Assembly: GCF_946479605.1 (NCBI RefSeq)
Contig: NZ_CAMLGT010000012.1
Span: 1-31,797 of the forward strand
From: an uncultured Lacibacter sp.
Lineage (GTDB): Bacteria; Bacteroidota; Bacteroidia; Chitinophagales; Chitinophagaceae
Reading direction: 5' to 3'
Length of the DNA: 31,797 nt
Shown: in pieces, positions 24,252 to 31,797 of the stretch
How positions within the stretch are numbered: position 1 is the stretch's first letter
How the letters are laid out: the number at the start of each line of letters is the position of its first letter
Position numbers and translations under genes: made by a program
Notes under the pieces: model-generated
Seen by the model: the letters and a program-made list of their open reading frames with translations, nothing else
The model's database searches: none
What the model was told of the DNA's origin: nothing

Positions 24252-27200
24252 TTAGAAGTTAATATCAATACCCACAACCACAGCTCTTGGGTTCGGGAAC
24301 TCTGCAAGACTGATATTGTTATCATCTTCAGGATCCAAACCGCTCCATGGGCTCCAAATGAACAGGTTTTGACCTTGTACGTAGAAACGAGCTGATTTTA
24401 CCAGGCGGAAGCCTTTGATATTTAACTCAGGAATGTTGTAACCAACGTTCAGGTTTCTGAAACGTAAGAACTTAGCATCGTTTACATCAAATGAGGTAAA
24501 CTGGCGGCTGTAAGCTGGAGATTGAATAGGTTTTACATCACCTGGTTTTCTCCACTGGTCTGTTAACAGGCGCTTGCTTTGACGCACAGCGTTTGTATAA
24601 GTAACATCACCTTGCGTTACCCAGTTTTGTACGTTGTTATAACGTGCAACATCAAACTGATAAGAGAATAATGCACTGATAGTGATACGCTGAATACGGA
24701 TATCAGCAGTAAAACCACCCACGTGCTTAGGTAACCATGTGCCAAATTTATGGAAGAGGCCAGCCTGGTTGATTGTATAAACAGTGCTTCCATCAGGAGC
24801 TTCGTACATTGGACGACCAGTTGCAGGATCTGCACCAAGGTAGTTGTATGTGTAGTGTGTACCGTAAGGCAGACCTTTTTTAATGATACCAGTACCAAGA
24901 GGGTATTCGTTCACAAGGCCAAGGTCTTCAATCATGTTATTGTTGATAGCATGGTTGGCACCAATTGTAACATCAATCAATTTGGTTTTTACGATGTCTG
25001 CACTCACAACAAGTTCAACACCTTTGTTTGACATAACACCGGCATTGATCGGTAAGCTTGTACCATAGAAACCCGAACCTGCCCAAAGCGGTTGGCTAAC
25101 AAACAGATCATTTGTGATTTCACGGTAAAAATCAGCTGTTACACGAACTCTGTTTTTCCAGAAACCTAAATCAACACCAATGTTTGTTTTAGCAACAGTT
25201 TCGATGCGGAGATCTGGGTTACCAGGAGTTGTTGGCGCCTGTGCAGTAAGAGGAGAACCCGCAAATGCAACAGCACCATATGCAGCTTGTTGACCACCAA
25301 GGTAGTTAGTGATAGAATAGAAATTACTGCTGAGTCCAAATGCAGTACCATTAGCAATACTACCAATGTTAGGAGTTTTACCATAAGAAACTCTCAGTTT
25401 CAGATCGCTTAAGATATTCTGGTTAGCGAGGAAATCTTCTTTAATCGCATCCCATGTAGCACCCGCAGCCCAGGTAGTAACTTCTTTGTTAGCAGGGTTC
25501 AGGATACGTGAAGTACCATCACGTCTGATGTTTGCAGTAAGAGTATACTTGTTATCGAATGTATAACGGCCGGTAGCAAAATAAGAACGGATACCAAAAC
25601 CAGACTTAGCGCTATTGCCGTTTTGAGCAAATGTAGCGGCACCACCTGTTGTTAAAGCACCAGCACCCTGCCCGGTAGCTGTTAAGCGTGGATCGAGGTT
25701 ATACATTGTGAGACCAAAACCTTTTTGGTAACCTCTGATTGCTTCGAAGAATGCGCCAACCTCAAGATCACTTTTGCCAAAACGCTTGTTAAACAAAGCT
25801 CCGGTAGTGTTGATGAGTTGCAAACGTCTTCTGAAAGATTCATTCAGGTAACCAGACTGGTATGTTTGTAAACGACCTGTATAAGAATTTGCATTAATAG
25901 TACCTGTTGCACTTTCAATAGCAAGGTCAAGACCTAATGTATTCTTTACAGTAAGGAAAGGGAATAGTTTGTAACTCAACGTCAAACCAGAGTTGATCTT
26001 CATTTGATTATCGATCCATGAAGAGTTATTTGCTCTGTCGATCAGGTTCGCAATAGCTTTTGGTGATAATGCCGCAGTTGCACCGAAAAGTACATTGCCA
26101 TTTGCATCATAGGGATTCTCGTAAGGTTTCGCTCTCCATGCCATTGCAAATGGATTTGCTGTACCGTTACCTGCATAGAAAGCGCCTTCGTTGATATTTG
26201 TGATAGCGAATGCTGCCAATGTATTGAACTGGATGTTCAACTTGCCAACTGTGTTGTCGAGATTGAAACGTGTAGTATATCTTTTCAGTCTTGATACCAT
26301 GTCCACACCTTTCTGATCGAACATGCCGGCAGAAAGGAAGTATTTGGTAGCACTGTTACCACCACTCATGTTAATTTCATGTGTTTGTGAAATACCAGTA
26401 CGGAAAAGAATATCGTAATAGTTTACGTTGTTGTTTGCAAAACTGTCACGCAGGAAATCACGACGTGCTTTTTCAGTTGCACTTGCGCCTGCATAGGTAG
26501 GATTCAGTTTAGAATATTGCCAACCTGGTTGTGTAATGGCTTGTCCACCAACAATGGTACCAACCCACTCTTCATAATCAAGCATTTCACGTGAACTCAT
26601 TTGGTCAAAATTGCTTGGACTTGGTGGTTGTGTAATACCGATTTGTGTACGGTACATGAAATTGTTTTGTCCAGCTTTACCTTTTTTGGTAGTGATAACC
26701 ACAACACCTAATGCACCCCTTGAACCGTACAAGGCCGCAGCAGATGCATCTTTCAGAATTGTGATTGATTCGAAGTCGTTCGGGTTGATCGCCGCCATGT
26801 CAAATGAAGGTAATGGCACACCATCAATTACGTAAAGAGGTTGTACACCTGCACCAGAGATCGATTTAATACCACGGATCGTGATGTTTGCACTGGAACC
26901 TGGCTGACCAGAGCCTGAGTTTACCAACACACCAGGAGCACGACCTTGTAATGCCTGATCAAAAGCACCTACAGGCACTGTTTCAACAACTTTTGAGCTA
27001 AGTACGTTTGCCGCACCAGTAAATTGTGTCTTTTTCTCACGTGAGTAACCTGTAACAACTACTTCCTGGAGATTCTTTTCGTTTGTTGAAAGGCCAATGT
27101 TAATTGTTGATCGATTGCCGATCGATAATTCAGCTGTTTCATAGTTTACAAATGTAAACACCAGCGTTTTTGCACTGCCTGGAACACTTAAGCGGTAGGT

Positions 27201-27374
27201 TCCGTCGCTACCGGTTACAGTGCCGACAGTTGTTCCTTTAACTGTAACGGATACACCCGGTAAAGGCGATCCGTCTTTTTCATCTGTTACTTTACCAGTA
27301 ACAGTTTTGTCTTGTGCAAATACCTGCATAATGCAGAGTAGAAGCACACACGTCATACTTACAAGTTTTCTCAT
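24252..27374 (-). CDS. SusC/RagA-family TonB-dependent outer-membrane transporter (first pair)
   Basis: This is a second outer-membrane TonB-dependent barrel, paired with the SusD downstream. I start it at ATG 27374 (MRKLVSMTCVLLLCIMQVFA, signal peptide); an upstream in-frame TTG would add 12 residues ahead of the signal and is unlikely. The 1040-residue protein has the carboxypeptidase-like domain (KTVTGKVTDEKDGSPLPGVS), a TonB-box-like LQEVVVTGYS, and the plug signature NDFESITILKDASAAALYG. The long barrel ends VVVGIDINF with a terminal aromatic. Its N-terminal third resembles the other SusC closely, including a shared run of identical bases, but the barrels differ. Substrates are therefore probably different. 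It sits about 190 bases downstream of the MMPL gene on the same strand and has its own promoter box. Confidence 0.96.
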   Translation of the reverse strand: MRKLVSMTCVLLLCIMQVFAQDKTVTGKVTDEKDGSPLPGVSVTVKGTTVGTVTGSDGTYRLSVPGSAKTLVFTFVNYETAELSIGNRSTINIGLSTNEKNLQEVVVTGYSREKKTQFTGAANVLSSKVVETVPVGAFDQALQGRAPGVLVNSGSGQPGSSANITIRGIKSISGAGVQPLYVIDGVPLPSFDMAAINPNDFESITILKDASAAALYGSRGALGVVVITTKKGKAGQNNFMYRTQIGITQPPSPSNFDQMSSREMLDYEEWVGTIVGGQAITQPGWQYSKLNPTYAGASATEKARRDFLRDSFANNNVNYYDILFRTGISQTHEINMSGGNSATKYFLSAGMFDQKGVDMVSRLKRYTTRFNLDNTVGKLNIQFNTLAAFAITNINEGAFYAGNGTANPFAMAWRAKPYENPYDANGNVLFGATAALSPKAIANLIDRANNSSWIDNQMKINSGLTLSYKLFPFLTVKNTLGLDLAIESATGTINANSYTGRLQTYQSGYLNESFRRRLQLINTTGALFNKRFGKSDLEVGAFFEAIRGYQKGFGLTMYNLDPRLTATGQGAGALTTGGAATFAQNGNSAKSGFGIRSYFATGRYTFDNKYTLTANIRRDGTSRILNPANKEVTTWAAGATWDAIKEDFLANQNILSDLKLRVSYGKTPNIGSIANGTAFGLSSNFYSITNYLGGQQAAYGAVAFAGSPLTAQAPTTPGNPDLRIETVAKTNIGVDLGFWKNRVRVTADFYREITNDLFVSQPLWAGSGFYGTSLPINAGVMSNKGVELVVSADIVKTKLIDVTIGANHAINNNMIEDLGLVNEYPLGTGIIKKGLPYGTHYTYNYLGADPATGRPMYEAPDGSTVYTINQAGLFHKFGTWLPKHVGGFTADIRIQRITISALFSYQFDVARYNNVQNWVTQGDVTYTNAVRQSKRLLTDQWRKPGDVKPIQSPAYSRQFTSFDVNDAKFLRFRNLNVGYNIPELNIKGFRLVKSARFYVQGQNLFIWSPWSGLDPEDDNNISLAEFPNPRAVVVGIDINF

Positions 27375-27472
27375 ACTCGTTGAAGGTTTATTAGTGAAAA
27401 TTGTTTCCAAAATTTCGGAAGGTGTAGATCAGTCAGTCTGGTTATCAATGGACATGCTTTTTTCAAGGATGC

Positions 27473-27480
27473 CAAATGTA
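27473..27480 (-). promoter_or_regulatory. Promoter -7 box (TACATTTG) of the first SusCD operon
   Basis: This is an exact TAnnTTTG match on the minus strand, 98 bases ahead of the susC ATG. The nearest upstream TTG (27507-27505) is 24 bases away, slightly beyond the usual spacing, and lies inside a palindrome. Confidence 0.5.
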
Positions 27481-27496
27481 ACGGCAAATGTTAAGA

Positions 27497-27508
27497 ATTG
27501 TTAACAAT
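27497..27508. promoter_or_regulatory. 12-bp perfect palindrome (ATTGTTAACAAT) at the susC promoter
   Basis: The sequence is exactly self-complementary and lies 16 bases upstream of the -7 box, where the -33 region is expected. Its position suits an operator for a dimeric regulator, but this is inference; AT-rich palindromes of this size also arise by chance. Confidence 0.35.
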
Positions 27509-27562
27509 AGACAGTTTTTTTGACCGTTTGCTGCATAGATATTACAGCTTTTTGACTGATTA

Positions 27563-29965
27563 CTAGGATTTTGTCAATTTTTTACTTGTAGTAATCAGTA
27601 AAACAGGAAGTAAGACAAGATTCGTAATCATGGCCACTAACAAAGTGAGGGAGGTTAACCAGCCCAAGGCTTGGGTGCCACCAAAACCGGATAAGCAGAA
27701 AATAATAAAACCAGCCACCAAAACCAGGGACGTGTAGATGATACTGATGCCTGTATGACGAATGGTTTGTTTTACCGTTTCACGAACATCATGCTTATGA
27801 AGAGGAAGTTCCTGTTTGTAATTGATCAGGAAGCGGATAGTAACATCAATGGCAATACCCAATGCCACACTAAACACCAACACAGTGCTTGGTTTCAGCG
27901 GAATACCTACCCAGCCCATAACACCAGCTGTGATAACCAGCGGAATGATATTGGGGATGAGTGAGCAAATGAGGATACGTACCGAACGGAAGAGATACAA
28001 CATACACAACGCAATCAGCAAGAATGCCCAGAAAATACTTTCCTTCAATCCATTAATGATGAAACTGCTGCCTTCCACAAAAATGATACTGGTGCCTGTC
28101 AGTTGAATATCTGCTGACCGTTTCAATCTCGATGAATCAATGTCAGCTGTTTTTACTTCGCCTTTACTGATGGCTGTTGCATATTCAAGACTATCATTGT
28201 TGAAAAGCACTTCTGCTTTTTGTTGTACTTCAGCTAATATTTTCGGAAGGCTGTCGCTGCCAACATCAGCCATGTTTACACTAATGCGGGCTTTCTGCTG
28301 TGTACTGTCCATGAAATTTGCTACCAGCTTCACAAAGTTGTTATTCTTGCTGTTGCTATCAGCTTTCATACGCAGGTAAGGAGCAAGAAATGCAAGATCA
28401 AATTCATTGGGCACTGTGTACATGTTACTGTCGTTATCGTAGTAAGCCTGTTTGGCAAACTTCAATCCTTCGGTAACTGCAAGCGCTTTACCAATTTCAG
28501 GTCGGCTTTGCAGGTAAGTAACCAATGAATCAATATTAGTGAGGTTGGAAATTTTACGGGTAATACCTTGTTTACGTTTTGTATCAACCACAATTTCCAG
28601 TGGCATTACACCAGAGAAATGTTTTTCAAAAAACTTCAGATCTACATACAGCTTATCATTTTTTGGAAGATCATCAACAATGAAACCAACACTTTTTAAA
28701 CGTAACACACCCATTGCGGAAACAATGATCAATATAACTGTAGCAGTGTAAATATATTTCGGGTGATTGAATACCCAGTTCTCAATGCGCATGATCCAGC
28801 GGTTGAGACGTTCATTTTCAAGGTAACGTACATGTTTTTGTTTTGGTACCGGCAAATAACTCAGCACAATGGGGATGAGTGTAAATGAGATCACAAACAG
28901 TACCATAATGTTGATGCCGGCTACAATACCAAACTCACGAAGTATCTGGCTTTTTGTAAGTGCAAACACAGCAAACCCAATGGCAGCGGCAATGTTACAG
29001 AACAGCGTAACGATACCCATGCGGCCGATCATGTTAATAAGCGACACCTGCTTGTCGCCTGTTTTTTTATATTCCGTATGAAACTTGTTGAGGAAGTAAA
29101 TACAGTTAGGGATACCGATCACTACCATCAACGGCGGAATCAATGCATTCAGGATTGTGATCTTGTAACCAAAGAACACCATTGTGGCTAAACTCCAGAT
29201 TACACCAATCACCACAACACCCATGCTTAACCACATAGCACTGAATGAACGGAAAAATACAAGAAGAATAATTGCAGAGAGGAGCACTGAACCCAACAGG
29301 AAATATTGCATTTCTGCAGCAATACGTGTACTCATCTCCGTACGCACATGTGGTAAACCACTAAGGTGCATGGTAATCTTTTGCTGTTCTTCAAAAGCCT
29401 TTACAAGTTTTACAATGCCATCAACAGAAGTATGCCTTGCTTTTGAGTTCAGCACTTCTTTGTTAAGCCTGATAGCGATCATGTACACATTGCTTTCAGG
29501 ATTATAAAACAGGCCTTTGTAAAAAGGAAGATTCAGCAGTACTTGTTTTGAACTGTCAAGTGTCTGCTGCGTTTGAATATTTTCAGGAAAAACAAGAGTG
29601 GTCTTTAGCTTTTCAGTTGCAGAATCTTTCATCAGGTTTACTGCTGCACTAACGCTTAATACATCTTCAACACCAAATACTTTTTTGATATCTTTCTGCA
29701 ATGCAGTAAATGATTGGAAAAAAGGCAGTTGAAACATGTCCTTTTTTTCAAAGCCTACTACCAGCAGACTGCCATCTTCACCAAACTTTTGCTTAAACGC
29801 CTCATAAGCCAGGTATTTGGGATGATCAACAGGAATTGCTTTCGCAAAATCATAACTACGCTGCACCTTCAGTGCAAAAAAAGTCATGAAAGCGGTTGAA
29901 AGAATTATAACAATGATTAACGGAAGCCTGTTGCGCAACACCCATTTACCCAGATTATACCACAT
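27563..29965 (-). CDS. MMPL/RND-superfamily transporter
   Basis: The protein is a large inner-membrane exporter-like protein of the MMPL branch of the RND superfamily, driven by proton gradient in characterised members. From ATG 29965 it has 800 residues in two halves. Each half has one membrane helix (first near 13-32), a large periplasmic loop, and a cluster of five helices. The first cluster contains LIPPLMVVIGIPNCIYFLNKFH; the second contains VALGIAIDVTIRFLINY. The second keeps an Asp in the proton-relay position; the first has Asn-Cys there. Substrate is unknown; lipids are common for MMPL proteins. A GTG at 30031 is in frame, but a TTTCTTTG box at 30001-30008 lies between, which favours ATG 29965. 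It is divergent from the PorZ-like gene. Confidence 0.88.
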   Translation of the reverse strand: MWYNLGKWVLRNRLPLIIVIILSTAFMTFFALKVQRSYDFAKAIPVDHPKYLAYEAFKQKFGEDGSLLVVGFEKKDMFQLPFFQSFTALQKDIKKVFGVEDVLSVSAAVNLMKDSATEKLKTTLVFPENIQTQQTLDSSKQVLLNLPFYKGLFYNPESNVYMIAIRLNKEVLNSKARHTSVDGIVKLVKAFEEQQKITMHLSGLPHVRTEMSTRIAAEMQYFLLGSVLLSAIILLVFFRSFSAMWLSMGVVVIGVIWSLATMVFFGYKITILNALIPPLMVVIGIPNCIYFLNKFHTEYKKTGDKQVSLINMIGRMGIVTLFCNIAAAIGFAVFALTKSQILREFGIVAGINIMVLFVISFTLIPIVLSYLPVPKQKHVRYLENERLNRWIMRIENWVFNHPKYIYTATVILIIVSAMGVLRLKSVGFIVDDLPKNDKLYVDLKFFEKHFSGVMPLEIVVDTKRKQGITRKISNLTNIDSLVTYLQSRPEIGKALAVTEGLKFAKQAYYDNDSNMYTVPNEFDLAFLAPYLRMKADSNSKNNNFVKLVANFMDSTQQKARISVNMADVGSDSLPKILAEVQQKAEVLFNNDSLEYATAISKGEVKTADIDSSRLKRSADIQLTGTSIIFVEGSSFIINGLKESIFWAFLLIALCMLYLFRSVRILICSLIPNIIPLVITAGVMGWVGIPLKPSTVLVFSVALGIAIDVTIRFLINYKQELPLHKHDVRETVKQTIRHTGISIIYTSLVLVAGFIIFCLSGFGGTQALGWLTSLTLLVAMITNLVLLPVLLITTSKKLTKS

Positions 29966-30135
29966 GCGATTCTGAAATGTTTTTGTTGAAATTTGCAGCG
30001 CAAAGAAACGCCATTCTGCCTGAACAATCACATATTATTTCAGGCTTATCCGTTGCTGGTAAGCATTTCAGCAGGTTGTTATAGCAGAATATGCCGGAAC
30101 AATGATACAAATCATCTGCATGCACGAAAAGCTGT

Positions 30136-30143
30136 TAAATTTG
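30136..30143 (+). promoter_or_regulatory. Promoter -7 box (TAAATTTG) for the PorZ-like gene
   Basis: This is an exact TAnnTTTG match that ends 8 bases before the ATG at 30152, in the gap of about 190 bases between the divergent MMPL and PorZ-like genes. The leader would be only a few bases long. I see no clear -33 TTG. Confidence 0.45.
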
Positions 30144-30151
30144 AGCAATAC

Positions 30152-31797
30152 ATGAAGACTTTTGCGGTATATCTTTTTCTTTTCTTGTTCTGCAACAGCT
30201 TAACAGCGCAGCTTGTGCCCATTGGTCAATGGCGTGAGCATTTAGATTACCGTTCAGGCAAGCGGGTGGCAGCAACCAGTGACAGAATTTTTGTGGCAAC
30301 AAATTTTGCTGTTTACAGTGTGGCTGTTGCTGATGGAGAAATAACCCGTCTGAGCAAGGTAAGTGGCTTGCATGATGTGGGTGTGCGTACGATCAATTAT
30401 CAAACCACATCACAAAAATTACTGATAGCGTATAATAACAGCAACCTTGATATTTTTTACCGCAATGATGTGATCAATATTTCTGATATTCTTCGGAGTA
30501 CAATTGCTGGCGATAAAACCATTTACAATATCAGCTTTCACAACAACAAAGCATATCTCAGTACCGGGTTAGGTATTATTGTGGTGGATATGGATAAGTA
30601 TGAAATCAGCAATACATTTATCATTGGGAATAACGGCGCAAATGTAAAAGTGAATGGTTTTGCGGCTGATGCTTCAAGGTTTTATGCGGCAACGGATGAA
30701 GGATTAAAAACAGCCAATCAAAATACAGTAAACCTGAGCGATTATCGTAACTGGACAACCATCAGCGGAACGAATGGATTGCCTGCAGGAGCTGTGCAAC
30801 AGGTATTAACCATCAATACAACCGTAATTGTGCAGCAGGGTAATACATTGTATGCAAACAACGGCAATAACTGGCAGGTTATTTATAACGATGACTGGCG
30901 TTGGGAGTCAGTTAATGTAAGCGATGGCGCCATCCTCATCAGCGAAGAACGTTTTGGCTGGAATGAACGGCGTGTACGATCAATTGCAGCAAATGGTACT
31001 GTTAACGCAACTATTCAAAATAACAATGAGCTGCGTTACCCGTTTCATGCAGTAAAAACAGGCACTGAAATATGGATTGCTGATTTTGAAAAAGGGTTGG
31101 TTAAAGCAGAAGGCAATTTGTTTGAACGGTATGCTATCAATTCGCCCTATGGTCCCTTAGATGGTGAACTGTTTTTTTACAGAAACAAATTATATGTCGC
31201 TGGCGGAAGCGTTAATGAAGCATGGAATTACCAGTTCAACGGATCTGGTTTTTTTACGTTTGATGGTAATGAATGGAAAGACTACAACCGCAGCAATTTA
31301 TCTTTCATGGATACAGTGTTTGATGTTATCAGCATTACTGTTGATCCACGTGATGAAACAATTTATGCAGGATCGTTTGGGGGTGGCTTGGTTGAATATA
31401 AAACTGCAACACAGTTTAAACTGTACAAACAAAATTCAGCATTGAATGTAGCAATTGGCGATCCTAACAGTTACCGTGTTGGTGGAATGGCGTTTGATGC
31501 AAATAATAATTTATGGATCAGCAATTTTGGCGGCAGCAATAATTTTTTAGTGAAGAAAGCTGATGGCAACTGGCGACAGTTTAGTGTACCTTTTTTGATA
31601 CAGGATAATATGGTGGGTGCGGTGTTGATTGATGATGCAGATCAGAAATGGATACAGGTGCCGCAAGGTAAAGGTGTAATTTGTTTTAACCATGGTACAT
31701 CAATTGACAACGCAGGTGATGACAGGTGGAAACTGTTTCAAACAGGAAGAGGAAGTGGAAACCTGCCAAGCAACGCAGTGAATTGTATGGCAAAAGA
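30152..31797 (+). CDS. porZ: PorZ-like type IX secretion protein (partial, runs off window end)
   Basis: PorZ is a surface component of the Bacteroidota type IX secretion system, part of the PorU-PorV-PorQ-PorZ attachment complex that delivers anionic LPS to cargo proteins. I translated 548 open codons from ATG 30152 to the window edge. After the signal peptide MKTFAVYLFLFLFCNSLTAQ come IGQWREHLDYR, then the blade motifs LSKVSGLHDVGVRTINY, LLIAYNNSNLDIFY, NISDIL, and AYLSTGLGIIVVDMDKYEI. These match the first propeller of P. gingivalis PorZ as I remember it. A second set of propeller blades begins around residue 385. The C-terminal part is missing, so I cannot confirm the usual C-terminal domain. 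The alternative is another two-component-regulator-type propeller protein. Confidence 0.82.
   Translation, partial: MKTFAVYLFLFLFCNSLTAQLVPIGQWREHLDYRSGKRVAATSDRIFVATNFAVYSVAVADGEITRLSKVSGLHDVGVRTINYQTTSQKLLIAYNNSNLDIFYRNDVINISDILRSTIAGDKTIYNISFHNNKAYLSTGLGIIVVDMDKYEISNTFIIGNNGANVKVNGFAADASRFYAATDEGLKTANQNTVNLSDYRNWTTISGTNGLPAGAVQQVLTINTTVIVQQGNTLYANNGNNWQVIYNDDWRWESVNVSDGAILISEERFGWNERRVRSIAANGTVNATIQNNNELRYPFHAVKTGTEIWIADFEKGLVKAEGNLFERYAINSPYGPLDGELFFYRNKLYVAGGSVNEAWNYQFNGSGFFTFDGNEWKDYNRSNLSFMDTVFDVISITVDPRDETIYAGSFGGGLVEYKTATQFKLYKQNSALNVAIGDPNSYRVGGMAFDANNNLWISNFGGSNNFLVKKADGNWRQFSVPFLIQDNMVGAVLIDDADQKWIQVPQGKGVICFNHGTSIDNAGDDRWKLFQTGRGSGNLPSNAVNCMAK

Noticed and set aside
27375..27410. 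TTG start of the first susC adding 12 residues
   Set aside because: The signal peptide begins properly at ATG 27374; a 12-residue lead ahead of it is unlikely.
31161..31445. 94-codon plus-strand frame near the window end
   Set aside because: It lies in another frame inside the PorZ-like gene, which is open throughout and has clear family motifs.
1..31797. tRNA, rRNA, CRISPR array, insertion sequence, phage genes, anti-phage defence genes
   Set aside because: I looked through all intergenic gaps and translated frames and saw no such element; nearly all the space is filled by the genes listed.

Overview
The window reads as chromosomal DNA of a Bacteroidota bacterium, most likely family Chitinophagaceae; I cannot fix the genus. 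The evidence is two SusC/SusD pairs, a PorZ-type protein of the type IX secretion system, a Thermus-type NADP isocitrate dehydrogenase, the birA / rsfS / ftsH / LUD gene order, and recurrent TAnnTTTG promoter boxes with no Shine-Dalgarno sequences. Coding density is high. I see no RNA genes, insertion sequences, phage genes or CRISPR array.

Positions 1-5300 hold central genes. An isocitrate dehydrogenase (C-terminus cut off by the window edge) and biotin ligase BirA are on the minus strand. Divergent from them are ribosome-silencing factor RsfS, membrane protease FtsH and a LUD-domain protein. Positions 5300-9040 hold a plus-strand run: a GGCT-fold protein, LpxH of lipid A synthesis, a secreted propeller-like protein that overlaps lpxH by 4 bases, an MscS channel and a GNAT acetyltransferase. 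Positions 9060-11155, on the minus strand, hold an exported thioredoxin-like protein coupled to a MerR-type regulator, then a membrane-anchored M23 peptidase. Positions 11186-17865, on the plus strand, hold alaS, an exported double-PDZ protein, gatB and a TlpA-like lipoprotein.

Positions 17940-27510 carry two consecutive SusC/SusD outer-membrane import pairs on the minus strand. Each has its own promoter-like box, and a strong terminator separates them. No glycoside hydrolase, peptidase, ECF sigma/anti-sigma pair or hybrid two-component regulator lies beside them here, so the substrate cannot be read from context. Positions 27560-31797 carry an MMPL/RND-type membrane transporter divergent from a PorZ-like gene that runs off the window end.

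Most genes are ordinary housekeeping or envelope genes, and I did not find a clear new multi-gene system. The points most worth a second look are: TAnnTTTG boxes placed so close to several start codons that the mRNAs would be almost leaderless; a MerR-like regulator whose reading frame extends upstream without ATG/GTG/TTG and adds an AT-hook-like motif; a degenerate 7-base tandem repeat in front of the M23 gene; and the two substrate-orphan SusCD pairs.
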